Of a stretch of 64,000 nucleotides of DNA, positions 49,549 through 58,914 are shown piece after piece. Origin of the DNA: Uliginosibacterium flavum (GTDB lineage Bacteria; Pseudomonadota; Gammaproteobacteria; Burkholderiales; Rhodocyclaceae); assembly GCF_040566545.1 (NCBI RefSeq), contig NZ_JBEWZI010000011.1, positions 96,256 to 160,255 on the forward strand, in the 5' to 3' direction. Both the position numbers and the translations under genes were made by a program. The notes under the pieces are model-generated. The model searched no databases, was not told the DNA's origin, and worked only from the letters and a program-made list of their open reading frames with translations. Positions within the stretch are counted from its first letter, which is position 1; the number at the start of each line of letters is the position of its first letter.

Positions 49549-51725
49549 ACTGCCGGGTTCTGAGTTTCGCTCTGGGTCGATTCCGCCCACTGTTTCAGTG
49601 TCACGTAATCCGTTTTTCCCGACCCCAGTGCTGGCAGCGCTTCGACCAACACGAGCTTGCGCGGCACCGCAATCTCCGGCCAGCCACCGCTGCGTGCGGC
49701 GGCCTGCAAGGCTTCGCGGCTCAGCGTCTTGTCGGTGGTGTAGAGCAGGATCGTTTCGCCACGCTGCGCATCGGGCAGACTGGTTGCCGCGTGCGTGCCC
49801 TTGTCCGAGGCCTGGGTAGCGAGGCGCTCGACAGATTCCAGCGAGATCATTTCGCCGGCAATCTTGGCGAAGCGTTTGATGCGGCCGACGATGTACAGAT
49901 AGCCATCGGCATCGATATCCACGATGTCGCCGGTGGAATACCAGCCGGGGCCGACTTCGGAGGAGGGTGCTTCCAGCACGCCAGGGTTTTCGGAGCGCAG
50001 GTAGCCGCTCATCACGTTCGGGCCGGTCACGTGCAAGGCGCCGCCTACGTCCACGCCGGGCACCGGCACCAGACGCGCCTGCATGCCGGGCAGTAACTGG
50101 CCGACCGAGCCGGTGCGATACGCCATGCGCGTATTTACGGCGAGAACCGGGGCGCACTCGGTGGCGCCGTAGCCTTCCAGAATACGGATGCCGAACTTCT
50201 CGAACCAGTTGGTGCGCACCGTGCTGGTGAGCTTTTCAGCGCCAGCAATCACGTAACGCAGGCGATAGAAATCATAGGGGTGGGCGTGCTTGGCATAGTT
50301 CGACAGGAAGGTACTGGTGCCCAGCAGAATGGTGCAGTTGCGGTCATACACCAGCTCGGGAATGACGCGGTAATGCAGCGGCGAGGTGTAGAGAAACACC
50401 TTGGCACCGGAGATCGCGGGCAGGAGTCCGCCCACGGTCAGGCCGAAGGAATGGAACAGCGGCAGCGCGCTGAGCAGCTTGTCTTCGCAGGAAAAATCCA
50501 CCACCGCGCGGGCCTGCTGGATGTTGGCGAGCAGCGCGCGGTGCGACAGCACCACGCCCTTGGGCTTGCCTTCGGAGCCGGAGGTGAATAGCACCACCGC
50601 CGGATCTTCGGCATCGCTGCCACCGGGCACCGCCCAGCTCGGGAAGCGCAGCGCCCACAGCATCAGCCAGGCCTTGTCCCAGCCCGTCATTTGGGCGCGC
50701 AGATCTTCCAGATAGAGGATCTGGTAGCGCTGGGCGAGGACCGCGATCTTGTCTTCCAGTTTGCCCTGTTCGATGAAGGCGCGTGAGGTGACGATGCGCT
50801 TGATCGTCGCGGCTTCGCAGGCCGCGAGCATGCCCTCCGCACCCGAGGTGTAGTTCATCAGCGCCGGCACGCGGCGGAAAGCCGACAGGCCGAAGATCAG
50901 ACCCAGTGTGGGCGCCAGATTCGGCAGCAATACACCGACGCGTTCCCCCTCGGCACACTTGCGCCCGACGAGACGCCCCAGTGCGAGAGTCATTTTTAGC
51001 AGATCGCCGTAGTTGTATTCGATCTGCTTGATGTCTTCCACCAGCGGCCAGGAACGGCCGTGGATCGTCACCGCCGTGAGCAGCGCTTCATACAAAGTCT
51101 GACGCGGGCGGCTGGCGAAGATCATCTCCTGCATCAGGCGGCGCATTGCGTCGCCCGCGATGCGGCGGCGTTCGCGGGCGGTCGGTGCATCGGGCATGTC
51201 GATGCGCGTGATGGGTTGCACGCTGATCGTGATTCGCGGGAAAAGCTGGCGTGGATGCTGGCCGGAGAGGCGCGAGAAGTAAGTGCGCGCAGCCCCGTCG
51301 ATGCGCACCGGCAGGATCGTCGCGCCGGTCTTGGCGGCGACGAACGCCGGGCCGTCGTAGGTCTTCATCAGGCTGCCGGTGGTGGTGATGCGCCCCTCGG
51401 GGAAAATCACCACCGGGCGGCCGCTCTCGATCACCCGGATCACCGTCTTCATGGCCATCGGACTGGTCGGGTCGACCGCCAGAAAATCCACGGCCTTGAG
51501 CAGGATGCGGAAAAACAGGCTGCGCGACACGCCGGTGTGTACGACGAAAAGCGGGCGTTGCGGCAGGCTGATCGCCAGCAGCAGCCCATCGAGGAAAGAC
51601 TCGTGATTGGCAATGATCAGCAGCTTGTGCGCAAACACCCGGGGGTTGCCGCGTACTTCAATGCGGAACAGCACACGGGCGAGTGTGCGCAGGGTGAAGA
51701 GGCCGACGCGCTTGGCCAGGCTCAT
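49545..51725 (-). CDS. aas: Aas-type acyltransferase / acyl-ACP synthetase, copy 1
   Basis: A 726-residue bifunctional protein with the same domain order as copy 2. PlsC: ANHESFLDGLLLAIS and FPEGRITTTGSLMKTYDGP. AMP-binding: VVLFTSGSEGKPKGVVLSHR, FGIRILEGYGATECAPVLAV, YSTGDIVDIDADGYLYIVGR and GSGKTDYVTLKQW. It would recycle lysophospholipids in the inner membrane. ATG 51725 is preceded by AGAGGAG. The stop codon lies in the arm of palindromic repeat copy 9. Order on the minus strand: this gene, copy 2, then the LplT-PlsC fusion. Confidence 0.92.
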   Translation of the reverse strand: MSLAKRVGLFTLRTLARVLFRIEVRGNPRVFAHKLLIIANHESFLDGLLLAISLPQRPLFVVHTGVSRSLFFRILLKAVDFLAVDPTSPMAMKTVIRVIESGRPVVIFPEGRITTTGSLMKTYDGPAFVAAKTGATILPVRIDGAARTYFSRLSGQHPRQLFPRITISVQPITRIDMPDAPTARERRRIAGDAMRRLMQEMIFASRPRQTLYEALLTAVTIHGRSWPLVEDIKQIEYNYGDLLKMTLALGRLVGRKCAEGERVGVLLPNLAPTLGLIFGLSAFRRVPALMNYTSGAEGMLAACEAATIKRIVTSRAFIEQGKLEDKIAVLAQRYQILYLEDLRAQMTGWDKAWLMLWALRFPSWAVPGGSDAEDPAVVLFTSGSEGKPKGVVLSHRALLANIQQARAVVDFSCEDKLLSALPLFHSFGLTVGGLLPAISGAKVFLYTSPLHYRVIPELVYDRNCTILLGTSTFLSNYAKHAHPYDFYRLRYVIAGAEKLTSTVRTNWFEKFGIRILEGYGATECAPVLAVNTRMAYRTGSVGQLLPGMQARLVPVPGVDVGGALHVTGPNVMSGYLRSENPGVLEAPSSEVGPGWYSTGDIVDIDADGYLYIVGRIKRFAKIAGEMISLESVERLATQASDKGTHAATSLPDAQRGETILLYTTDKTLSREALQAAARSGGWPEIAVPRKLVLVEALPALGSGKTDYVTLKQWAESTQSETQNPAV

Positions 51726-52255
51726 GGGTGAATCTCCTCTTTCGTTTCCAGACCAGTCCTGCATTTGTCGACTTCGTCTTGCCGTGCACCAGCGCAGATC
51801 TGCGCCTTGTCTTCGCGGCATGATCTGTCTGGAAACAAACTCGACTTTGTTGGCAATGCCACATGAGCGGGCAGCCAGAGCGCGCGACTGTAGCGCAAAC
51901 CGTGGTGGATAGCTGCTCTGCGCTGCAGCATGGCCCGCATGGACAAAGCGACAGGCCGTGCATGCAGACGAAGATCGGTGCGTGAGGGGGTTGAGGGTCT
52001 GGTTGTTGGCGCATTACTTGCTGCCGATTCTCAGTTGCCTGTGTCGAAGCGGATGAAGACGTTTCATGATTTGCTTCGGTGAAGTGTTTGTGATCTGGCG
52101 CAAAGGAAATTTGTCGTGCTGTTGCGCACAATCAAGGAAAGTTATGAAATTATTTTTACAGGCCTTTTGTAAGGGTTTTCCTCGCCGTTAGTCGCTTTTA
52201 CGCTTGTGTCGAGCTTACCCTCAATTTTGTAAGGGTTTTCCGCGGCGCAGCATGA
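51726..52255. other. Long intergenic region upstream of the ATP synthase operon
   Basis: About 530 bp between divergent aas and atpI. The right third is A+T-rich and carries a 17-bp direct repeat (52165 and 52225), followed by the promoter at 52256. The left part should contain the minus-strand aas promoter. No protein gene is supported. Confidence 0.6.
52165..52241 (+). repeat. 17-bp direct repeats 60 bp apart upstream of atpI
   Basis: TTTTGTAAGGGTTTTCC occurs at 52165-52181 and again, identically, at 52225-52241. The second copy ends 14 bp before the -35 element of the atp promoter, so an activator or repressor could bind both copies. Confidence 0.85.
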
Positions 52256-52284
52256 TTGACTTGGTTGCAACAGACTTCTAAGAT
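52256..52284 (+). promoter_or_regulatory. Sigma70-type promoter of the atp operon
   Basis: TTGACT (52256-52261), a 17-bp spacer, and TAAGAT (52279-52284) make a near-consensus promoter 49 bp upstream of atpI. Predicted transcription starts near 52291. Confidence 0.75.
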
Positions 52285-52333
52285 TGGTCGGTTTTTTGCC
52301 TCCGCGCCACCTTCAGGGCCGCTTCCAGACACG

Positions 52334-52675
52334 ATGTTCAAGTTGGTTCGCCTGCAGGCTTATGCGGCATTGATCGGAGTTTTTATCGCGGCCTTGGTTT
52401 TTGGATTGCGCGGTGCAACGTGGGCGGCAATCGGCGGTGCGACCTGTGTGTTGCCCAGTTTGTTGTTTGCGTGGTTTTTGACTTATACGACTGGGCGGCG
52501 CGGTAGCGCTCAGGTCACAGCATTTTTTGTCGGCGAGGCAGTCAAGACTGTCTTGTCAATCGGATTTCTTGTCGCAGTGGGCTTGCTGATTCCTGGCGCG
52601 CACTGGGGCGCATTGGTGATGGGATTGATCATCACTTTGCAAGCGAACTTTTTTGCATTCTTGGTGAAACTTTAA
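52334..52675 (+). CDS. atpI: ATP synthase accessory protein I
   Basis: A 113-residue membrane protein with four hydrophobic segments. It resembles beta/gammaproteobacterial AtpI (LPSLLFAWFLTYTTGRRGSAQ, FFVGEAVKTVLSIGFLVAVGLL). AtpI assists assembly of the c-ring and possibly magnesium supply and is dispensable in E. coli. ATG 52334 was chosen at the start of the conserved region. It heads the atp operon and ends 1 bp before atpB. Confidence 0.88.
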   Translation: MFKLVRLQAYAALIGVFIAALVFGLRGATWAAIGGATCVLPSLLFAWFLTYTTGRRGSAQVTAFFVGEAVKTVLSIGFLVAVGLLIPGAHWGALVMGLIITLQANFFAFLVKL

Positions 52676-52676
52676 G

Positions 52677-53555
52677 ATGGCAAACGAACACGAGGCTACC
52701 GGCCCCAGCGCCAGCGAATACATCAAGCACCACCTTGTCCACTTCAATTCGACGGGGCACAAGCAGGAAAAGCTGGTTGATTTTCATATCATCAATTACG
52801 ACACCGTGTTTTATTCGGCGTCGGTCGGTCTGCTGGCTGTACTGGTGATGGCCATCGTGGCGCGTAAGGCAACTTCCGGCGTGCCGGGACGTTTCCAGGC
52901 GGCGATTGAAGTGTTGTTCGAGATGGTGGCGGATCAGACCAAGTCCCTGATCCACAGCAAGGAGTCGCGCAAGTTCGTCGCTCCGCTGGGCCTGACCGTG
53001 TTCATGTGGATCTTTCTGCTGAATGCCATGGATATGCTGCCGGTCGATCTGCTGCCGCGCATCTGGGCGGACGGTTTTGCTCCGCTGCTGGGTATCGATC
53101 CGCATCACGCCTATCAGCGTGTCGTGCCGACTGCTGACCTGAATGGCACGTTGGGCATCGCTATTGGTGTGCTGCTGGTGACGTTGTATTACAGCATCAA
53201 GATCAAGGGCGTTGGTGGTTTTGCCCATGAGCTGATTTCCGCTCCGTTTGGCGACAAATGGTTCCTGGCCCCTTTCAACCTGACGCTGCAGTTGATCGAA
53301 TTCCTCGCCAAGACTGTTTCGCACGGCATGCGTCTGTTCGGTAACATGTTTGCCGGCGAGCTTATTTTCATGTTGATCGCGCTCCTTGGCGCCGCCTGGA
53401 CCGGCCCGAACGCTGGCAGCATAACGCTGTGGCTGGCGGGTGTGGCGGCAGGATCGGCCTGGGCAATTTTCCACATCATGGTGATCGTGCTGCAGGCATT
53501 CATCTTCATGATGCTGACGCTGGTGTATGTCGGTCAGGCTCACGAGAGCCACTGA
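52677..53555 (+). CDS. atpB: F0F1 ATP synthase subunit a
   Basis: A 292-residue membrane protein. The essential arginine of the proton half-channels lies in FLAKTVSHGMRLFGNMFAGE; the last helices contain FHIMVIVLQAFIFMMLTLVYVG. The N-terminus has the typical EYIKHHLVHF segment of proteobacterial subunit a. It forms the stator path for protons to the c-ring. Confidence 0.96.
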   Translation: MANEHEATGPSASEYIKHHLVHFNSTGHKQEKLVDFHIINYDTVFYSASVGLLAVLVMAIVARKATSGVPGRFQAAIEVLFEMVADQTKSLIHSKESRKFVAPLGLTVFMWIFLLNAMDMLPVDLLPRIWADGFAPLLGIDPHHAYQRVVPTADLNGTLGIAIGVLLVTLYYSIKIKGVGGFAHELISAPFGDKWFLAPFNLTLQLIEFLAKTVSHGMRLFGNMFAGELIFMLIALLGAAWTGPNAGSITLWLAGVAAGSAWAIFHIMVIVLQAFIFMMLTLVYVGQAHESH

Positions 53556-53620
53556 TCAAGGTTTTTGCAGTACATTTTTTACCGGTTTTAACCAACCTCA
53601 TTAATCAATCAGGAGTTGTC

Positions 53621-53878
53621 ATGGAATCAAATGTCATGGGTTTTGTTGCGCTGGCTTGTGGTCTGATCATCGGTCTGGGCGCCATCGGTGCGTGTATCGG
53701 TGTGGCCTGGATGGGCGGCAAGTACCTCGAAGCATCGGCCCGTCAGCCTGAGCTGATGAACGCGCTGCAGATCAAGATGTTCGTGCTGGCTGGTCTGATC
53801 GATGCTGCTTATCTGATCGGTGTTGGTATGGCGCTGCTGTTCGCATTCGTAAACCCGTTCGCTGTCGTCGCAGGCTGA
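53621..53878 (+). CDS. atpE: F0F1 ATP synthase subunit c
   Basis: An 85-residue hairpin of two helices. The proton-carrying acid is Asp61 in GLIDAAYLIGVG, the polar loop is ARQPEL, and helix 1 has the GLGAIGACIG glycine motif. There is no sodium-binding signature, so it is proton-driven. AGGAG precedes ATG 53621. Confidence 0.97.
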   Translation: MESNVMGFVALACGLIIGLGAIGACIGVAWMGGKYLEASARQPELMNALQIKMFVLAGLIDAAYLIGVGMALLFAFVNPFAVVAG

Positions 53879-53921
53879 TTCAGGGCAACCGCCCTTCTCT
53901 ACACCTGACCGGAGTCTTACG

Positions 53922-54395
53922 GTGAATCTGAACTCAACCCTGTTCGCGCAGATCGCGGTGTTTTTCGTGCTGGCCTGGTTCACGATGCGATTCGTGTGGC
54001 CACCGATCGAGAAAGCACTCGACGAGCGCGCCAAAAAGATCGCTGATGGCCTGGCCGCAGCCGACAAAGCCAAGACTGATCTGACGCTGGTGGAAAAACG
54101 CGTTGGTGAAGAATTGAAAAAAGCGCGCGAATCAGCCGCAGATGCTCGTCTCGGTGCTGAAAAGCAGGCCGCGTCGATTGTCGAGGATGCCCGTGCCGAG
54201 GCGACGCGGATTGTTACAGCTGCCCGCGAAGCCGCTGAAGTCGAAGCCGCTGTTGTCGTGCAACGTGCCAAGGAAGATCTGCGTAGCCAGGTTGCTGCTC
54301 TGGCGGTTGTAGGTGCCGAGCGCATCCTGCGCCGCGAGATCGATGCCAAGGCGCATGCCGACTTGCTGGCCAACCTGCAACAGGAACTGAGCTAA
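53922..54395 (+). CDS. atpF: F0F1 ATP synthase subunit b
   Basis: A 157-residue protein with one N-terminal helix (LFAQIAVFFVLAWFTMRFVWPPI) and a long coiled-coil (Ala- and charge-rich, residues 30-157) that forms the peripheral stalk. GTG start at 53922 after CCGGAG. It precedes atpH by 3 bp. Confidence 0.96.
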   Translation: MNLNSTLFAQIAVFFVLAWFTMRFVWPPIEKALDERAKKIADGLAAADKAKTDLTLVEKRVGEELKKARESAADARLGAEKQAASIVEDARAEATRIVTAAREAAEVEAAVVVQRAKEDLRSQVAALAVVGAERILRREIDAKAHADLLANLQQELS

Positions 54396-54398
54396 GCC

Positions 54399-54935
54399 AT
54401 GGCTGAAAACGTCACCCTTGCGCGTCCCTACGCCGAGGCCGTCTTCGCCTTGGCCCGCGAACAGGGCACGCTGGATGTCTGGGCGTCGGCACTGACGCGT
54501 CTGTCGGTTGTTGCGACAGATGCGCAGTTGCTCGATTGCATCGGTAATCCTGCTGCTACGTCCTCGCAGATCGTGCAATTGCTGCAGCAAACCGCAGAGA
54601 TTGGCACCGGGACTGCTCAGGCGAATTTCTTGCAGGTGCTGGTCGAAGCCGATCGTGCGCAATTCCTGCCTGAAATCGACACCCTGTTTACGCAACTCAA
54701 AAATGCGCATGAAGGCGTGCTGGATGCTGTCGTGGCCTCCGCATTCCCCATTGACGATACTGCGCTTGCCCGCCTGACTGCCGACATTGAGGCGCACTTC
54801 AAATCAAAAGTGCGCATCACGTTACGGATCGACCCCGAATTGATCGGTGGCGTGCGTATCGCCGTTGGTGACGAAGTGATCGATGCTTCGGTGCGCGGCA
54901 AGCTCGCCACCCTGGCCGCCGCGCTACAGAACTAG
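54399..54935 (+). CDS. atpH: F0F1 ATP synthase subunit delta
   Basis: A 178-residue protein with the delta/OSCP pattern: ARPYAEAVFALAREQGTL at the N-terminus and PELIGGVRIAVGDEVIDASVRGKL near the C-terminus. It links the b stalk to the top of F1. Confidence 0.96.
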   Translation: MAENVTLARPYAEAVFALAREQGTLDVWASALTRLSVVATDAQLLDCIGNPAATSSQIVQLLQQTAEIGTGTAQANFLQVLVEADRAQFLPEIDTLFTQLKNAHEGVLDAVVASAFPIDDTALARLTADIEAHFKSKVRITLRIDPELIGGVRIAVGDEVIDASVRGKLATLAAALQN

Positions 54936-54945
54936 GAGCACATTC

Positions 54946-56484
54946 ATGCAACTCAATCCGTCTGAAATCAGCGATCTCATCAAGAGCCGCATTCAGAGCC
55001 TGCAACTTGGCGCTACCGAGCGCAACGAAGGTTCCGTCGTAACGGTGACCGACGGTATCTGCCGCGTGCACGGTCTTGCCGACGTCATGCAAGGCGAAAT
55101 GCTCGAATTCCCGAACAACACCTTTGGCCTGGCCATGAATCTGGAGCGTGACTCCGTGGGTGTTGTGGTGCTGGGCGATTACGCACACATCTCCGAAGGC
55201 GATACGGTCAAATGTACCGGCCGCATTCTGGAAGTGCCGGTCGGCCCCGAGCTGATTGGCCGTGTGGTCGATGCGCTGGGGCAACCCATCGATGGCAAAG
55301 GCCCGATCAACGCCAAAGTCACCGACAAGATCGAAAAGGTCGCCCCTGGCGTGATCTGGCGCAAGTCAGTGTCGCAGCCGGTGCAAACAGGTATCAAGGC
55401 GATTGACTCGATGGTTCCGGTGGGCCGTGGCCAGCGCGAGCTGATCATTGGCGACCGCCAGACCGGCAAAACGGCTGTGGCCATCGATGCCATCATCAAC
55501 CAGAAGGGCAAGAACCTCTTCTGCGTGTATGTGGCCATCGGCCAGAAAGCTTCCACCGTCAATAACGTGGTGCGCAAGCTGCAGGAACACGGCGCGATGG
55601 AGTACACCATTGTGGTGGTGGCTTCCGCTTCCGACTCTGCCGCGATGCAGTACATCGCTCCGTATGCCGGCTGCACCATGGGCGAGTATTTCCGCGACCG
55701 TGGTCAGGATGCTCTGATCGTTTATGACGATCTGACCAAGCAAGCCTGGGCCTATCGCCAGATCTCCCTGCTGCTGCGCCGTCCGCCGGGCCGCGAAGCC
55801 TATCCGGGCGATGTGTTTTATCTGCACTCGCGTCTGCTGGAACGTGCTGCGCGTGTGAATGAAGAGTATGTCGAGAAATTCACCAACGGAGAAGTCAAAG
55901 GCAAGACCGGTTCGCTGACCGCGCTGCCCGTGATCGAAACCCAGGCCGGTGACGTTTCCGCCTTCGTGCCGACCAACGTGATTTCGATTACCGACGGCCA
56001 GATCTTCCTCGAAACCGACTTGTTCAACGCCGGTATCCGCCCCGCCATCAACGCCGGTATCTCGGTGTCGCGCGTTGGTGGTGCTGCCCAGACCAAGGTT
56101 ATCAAGAAGCTTTCCGGCGGTATCCGTACCGACCTCGCGCAGTATCGCGAGCTGGCTGCCTTCGCGCAGTTCGCTTCCGATCTGGACGATGCGACCCGTA
56201 AGCAGCTCGAGCGTGGCCGACGCGTGGTGGAAGTGCTCAAGCAGCCGCAATACGCACCGCTGCAGACGGCTGAAATGGCCGTCACGTTGTATGCAGTGAC
56301 ACGTGGCTACACCGATGAAATCGACGTCAAGCGCATTCTGCCCTTCGAAGCCGCTCTGCATCAGTTCATGCGTAGCAGTTACGCCGAGCTGATGAACAAG
56401 ATCGACTCCAGCAAGGATCTGGACGCCGATGCCGAGGCTATGTTGAAAGCCGCGATCATCGATTTCAAGAAGAGCTGGGCGTAA
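54946..56484 (+). CDS. atpA: F0F1 ATP synthase subunit alpha
   Basis: A 512-residue protein. It has Walker A-like GDRQTGKTAVA, VVVASASDSAAMQYIAPYAG, ALIVYDDLTKQAWAYRQ, and the catalytic-site arginine region NAGISVSRVGGAAQ. AGGAG lies 7 bp before ATG 54946. The length is typical (about 513). Confidence 0.97.
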   Translation: MQLNPSEISDLIKSRIQSLQLGATERNEGSVVTVTDGICRVHGLADVMQGEMLEFPNNTFGLAMNLERDSVGVVVLGDYAHISEGDTVKCTGRILEVPVGPELIGRVVDALGQPIDGKGPINAKVTDKIEKVAPGVIWRKSVSQPVQTGIKAIDSMVPVGRGQRELIIGDRQTGKTAVAIDAIINQKGKNLFCVYVAIGQKASTVNNVVRKLQEHGAMEYTIVVVASASDSAAMQYIAPYAGCTMGEYFRDRGQDALIVYDDLTKQAWAYRQISLLLRRPPGREAYPGDVFYLHSRLLERAARVNEEYVEKFTNGEVKGKTGSLTALPVIETQAGDVSAFVPTNVISITDGQIFLETDLFNAGIRPAINAGISVSRVGGAAQTKVIKKLSGGIRTDLAQYRELAAFAQFASDLDDATRKQLERGRRVVEVLKQPQYAPLQTAEMAVTLYAVTRGYTDEIDVKRILPFEAALHQFMRSSYAELMNKIDSSKDLDADAEAMLKAAIIDFKKSWA

Positions 56485-56497
56485 CCGGGACATCATC

Positions 56498-57367
56498 ATG
56501 GCGGGCGGTAAAGAAATCCGGACCAAGATCAAGAGCGTCCAGAACACCAAGAAGATCACCAAGGCCATGGAGATGGTGGCCGCATCCAAAATGCGCAAGG
56601 CGCAGGACAAGATGCGGCACGCCCGTCCCTATGCCGAGAAGGTGCGTCGACTGGCGGCCCACCTCTCGCATGCTCATATTGATGATTACCAGCATCCTTT
56701 CCTGACCGTGCGTGAAACGCGCAAGGCCATCGGAATGGTGCTGGTAAGCACCGATAAGGGTCTGTGCGGCGCAATGAACACCAACATCCTGCGGATGGCG
56801 GTGAATACGATGCGCGATTGGCAGGCTCAGGGTGCGAAGGATGTGGCGGTCACGGCGATCGGCAACAAGGGTTACAGCTTCATGCAGCGCATGGGCGCGT
56901 CCGTGGTGTCGCATCTGACCCACGTCGGCGATGCTCCGCATCTGGACAAGTTGATTGGCCCGGTCAAGGTCATGATCGACAAGTATCTGGCGGGCGAAGT
57001 GGATGCGGTTTATATCGCTTACACGCGCTTTGTGAACACCATGCGTCAGGAGCCGGTGATCGAGCAGTTGCTACCGCTTTCCGGTGAGCGTATGGGCACG
57101 CCGACACACAGCTGGGATTATTTCTATGAACCCGATCCGCAAAGCGTTATCGACGAATTGTTGCTGCGTTACGTCGAAGCGCTGGTGTATCAGGCAGTGG
57201 CCGAAAACATTGCTTCGGAGCAAAGCTCGCGGATGGTCGCGATGAAGGCCGCTTCCGACAATGCCGGCACGGTGATCAAGGAACTCCAGCTCGTTTACAA
57301 CAAGACGCGTCAGGCGGCGATCACGAAAGAAATTTCGGAAATCGTCAGCGGTGCCGCAGCTGTTTGA
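56498..57367 (+). CDS. atpG: F0F1 ATP synthase subunit gamma
   Basis: A 289-residue protein with the conserved ends GGKEIRTKIKSVQNTKKITKAMEMV and ASDNAGTVIKELQLVYNKTRQAAITKEISEI, split here as the two helices of the rotor shaft. It transmits rotation between the c-ring and the catalytic hexamer. Confidence 0.97.
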   Translation: MAGGKEIRTKIKSVQNTKKITKAMEMVAASKMRKAQDKMRHARPYAEKVRRLAAHLSHAHIDDYQHPFLTVRETRKAIGMVLVSTDKGLCGAMNTNILRMAVNTMRDWQAQGAKDVAVTAIGNKGYSFMQRMGASVVSHLTHVGDAPHLDKLIGPVKVMIDKYLAGEVDAVYIAYTRFVNTMRQEPVIEQLLPLSGERMGTPTHSWDYFYEPDPQSVIDELLLRYVEALVYQAVAENIASEQSSRMVAMKAASDNAGTVIKELQLVYNKTRQAAITKEISEIVSGAAAV

Positions 57368-57390
57368 TTTTAGTTATTGAGGATATGACA

Positions 57391-58815
57391 ATGAGTCAAG
57401 GGTCCGTTGTTCAGTGTATCGGTTCCGTGGTGGACATCCAGTTCCCGCGCGACGGCATGCCAAAGATTTACGAAGCATTGCAGCTCGATGTTTCAGAGGA
57501 AAATCCGCTGGTCGAGAAGGGTTTGACCTTCGAAGTCCAGCAACAGCTCGGCGACGGCGTTGTGCGTACGATTGCCATGGGCTCGGCCGATGGCTTGCGT
57601 CGCGGCATGAAGATCAATGCCTCGGGCGCTGGCATCACCGTTCCGGTGGGTCACGGTACGCTGGGCCGCATCATGGATGTGCTCGGTCGGCCGATCGACG
57701 AAGCCGGCCCGGTGGAATGCGATGAGCGTCGCGAAATTCACCAGAGCGCGCCAAAGTTCGACGAACTCTCGCCTTCCGTGGATCTGCTCGAAACCGGCAT
57801 CAAGGTGATCGATCTGGTCTGTCCGTTTGCCAAGGGCGGCAAGGTTGGCCTGTTCGGTGGCGCCGGCGTGGGCAAGACGGTTAACATGCTTGAGCTCATC
57901 AACAACATCGCCAAGCAGCACAGCGGCTTGTCGGTGTTCGCCGGTGTGGGCGAACGTACCCGCGAAGGTAACGACTTCTATCACGAGATGGCCGAAGCTG
58001 GCGTCATCAAGCTCGACAACCTCAAGGAATCCAAGGTTGCGATGGTGTTCGGTCAGATGAACGAGCCGCCGGGCAACCGTCTGCGCGTCGCCCTGTCCGG
58101 CCTGACCATGGCCGAGAAGTTCCGTGACGAAGGCCGCGACATCCTGTTCTTCGTGGATAACATCTACCGCTACACCCTGGCCGGCACCGAAGTGTCCGCC
58201 CTGCTGGGCCGCATGCCTTCCGCCGTGGGCTATCAGCCGACGCTGGCTGAAGAAATGGGCAAGCTGCAGGAACGCATCACCTCCACCAAGGTCGGCTCGA
58301 TCACCTCCATCCAAGCCGTGTATGTGCCAGCGGATGACTTGACCGACCCGTCGCCTGCGACCACCTTCCTGCACTTGGACTCCACTGTTGTGCTGTCGCG
58401 TGATATCGCCTCGCTGGGTATCTACCCCGCAGTGGATCCGCTCGACTCCACCAGCCGCCAGCTGGATCCGCTGGTCGTCGGTGAAGAGCACTACAACGTG
58501 GCGCGTGGCGTGCAGCAAACCCTGCAGCGTTACAAGGAACTGCGCGACATCATCGCCATTCTGGGTATGGACGAACTCGCCCCGGAAGACAAACTGGCCG
58601 TGGGCCGCGCCCGCAAGATCCAGCGCTTCCTGTCGCAGCCTTTCCACGTGGCTGAAGTGTTCACCGGCGCGCCGGGCAAATACGTCACCCTGAAGGACAC
58701 CATCAAAGGCTTCAAAGGCATTGTCGCGGGCGACTACGACAATCTGCCCGAGCAGGCTTTCTACATGGTAGGCACCATCGAAGAAGCCATCGAGAAGGCA
58801 AAAACTCTGCAGTAA
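57391..58815 (+). CDS. atpD: F0F1 ATP synthase subunit beta
   Basis: A 474-residue catalytic subunit. P-loop GGAGVGKTV, GERTREGNDFYHEM (catalytic Glu), VFGQMNEPPGNR, DILFFVDNIYRYTLAGTEVS and the C-terminal GIVAGDYDNLPEQAFYMVG are all present. ATG 57391 with GAGGAT upstream was chosen over the nearby ATG 57385. Confidence 0.97.
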   Translation: MSQGSVVQCIGSVVDIQFPRDGMPKIYEALQLDVSEENPLVEKGLTFEVQQQLGDGVVRTIAMGSADGLRRGMKINASGAGITVPVGHGTLGRIMDVLGRPIDEAGPVECDERREIHQSAPKFDELSPSVDLLETGIKVIDLVCPFAKGGKVGLFGGAGVGKTVNMLELINNIAKQHSGLSVFAGVGERTREGNDFYHEMAEAGVIKLDNLKESKVAMVFGQMNEPPGNRLRVALSGLTMAEKFRDEGRDILFFVDNIYRYTLAGTEVSALLGRMPSAVGYQPTLAEEMGKLQERITSTKVGSITSIQAVYVPADDLTDPSPATTFLHLDSTVVLSRDIASLGIYPAVDPLDSTSRQLDPLVVGEEHYNVARGVQQTLQRYKELRDIIAILGMDELAPEDKLAVGRARKIQRFLSQPFHVAEVFTGAPGKYVTLKDTIKGFKGIVAGDYDNLPEQAFYMVGTIEEAIEKAKTLQ

Positions 58816-58816
58816 G

Positions 58817-58903
58817 GAGTGGTGAGGAGTGAGTAGTCAATATTTGTTCGGCGAAGCCGAACAGTGACTCCAACTCCTCACTCTTAACTCCTCACTCCTC
58901 ACT
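58817..58903. repeat. Inverted-repeat element between atpD and atpC
   Basis: The outer arms GGTGAGGAGTGAG (58821-58833) and CTCACTCCTCACT (58891-58903) enclose TGTTCGGC-GAA-GCCGAACA (58845-58863), a perfect 8-bp hairpin. An extra CTCCTCACTC copy lies at 58875-58884. It inserts about 90 bp into an otherwise compact operon. Confidence 0.85.
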
Positions 58904-58914
58904 GGGGTCAAAAA

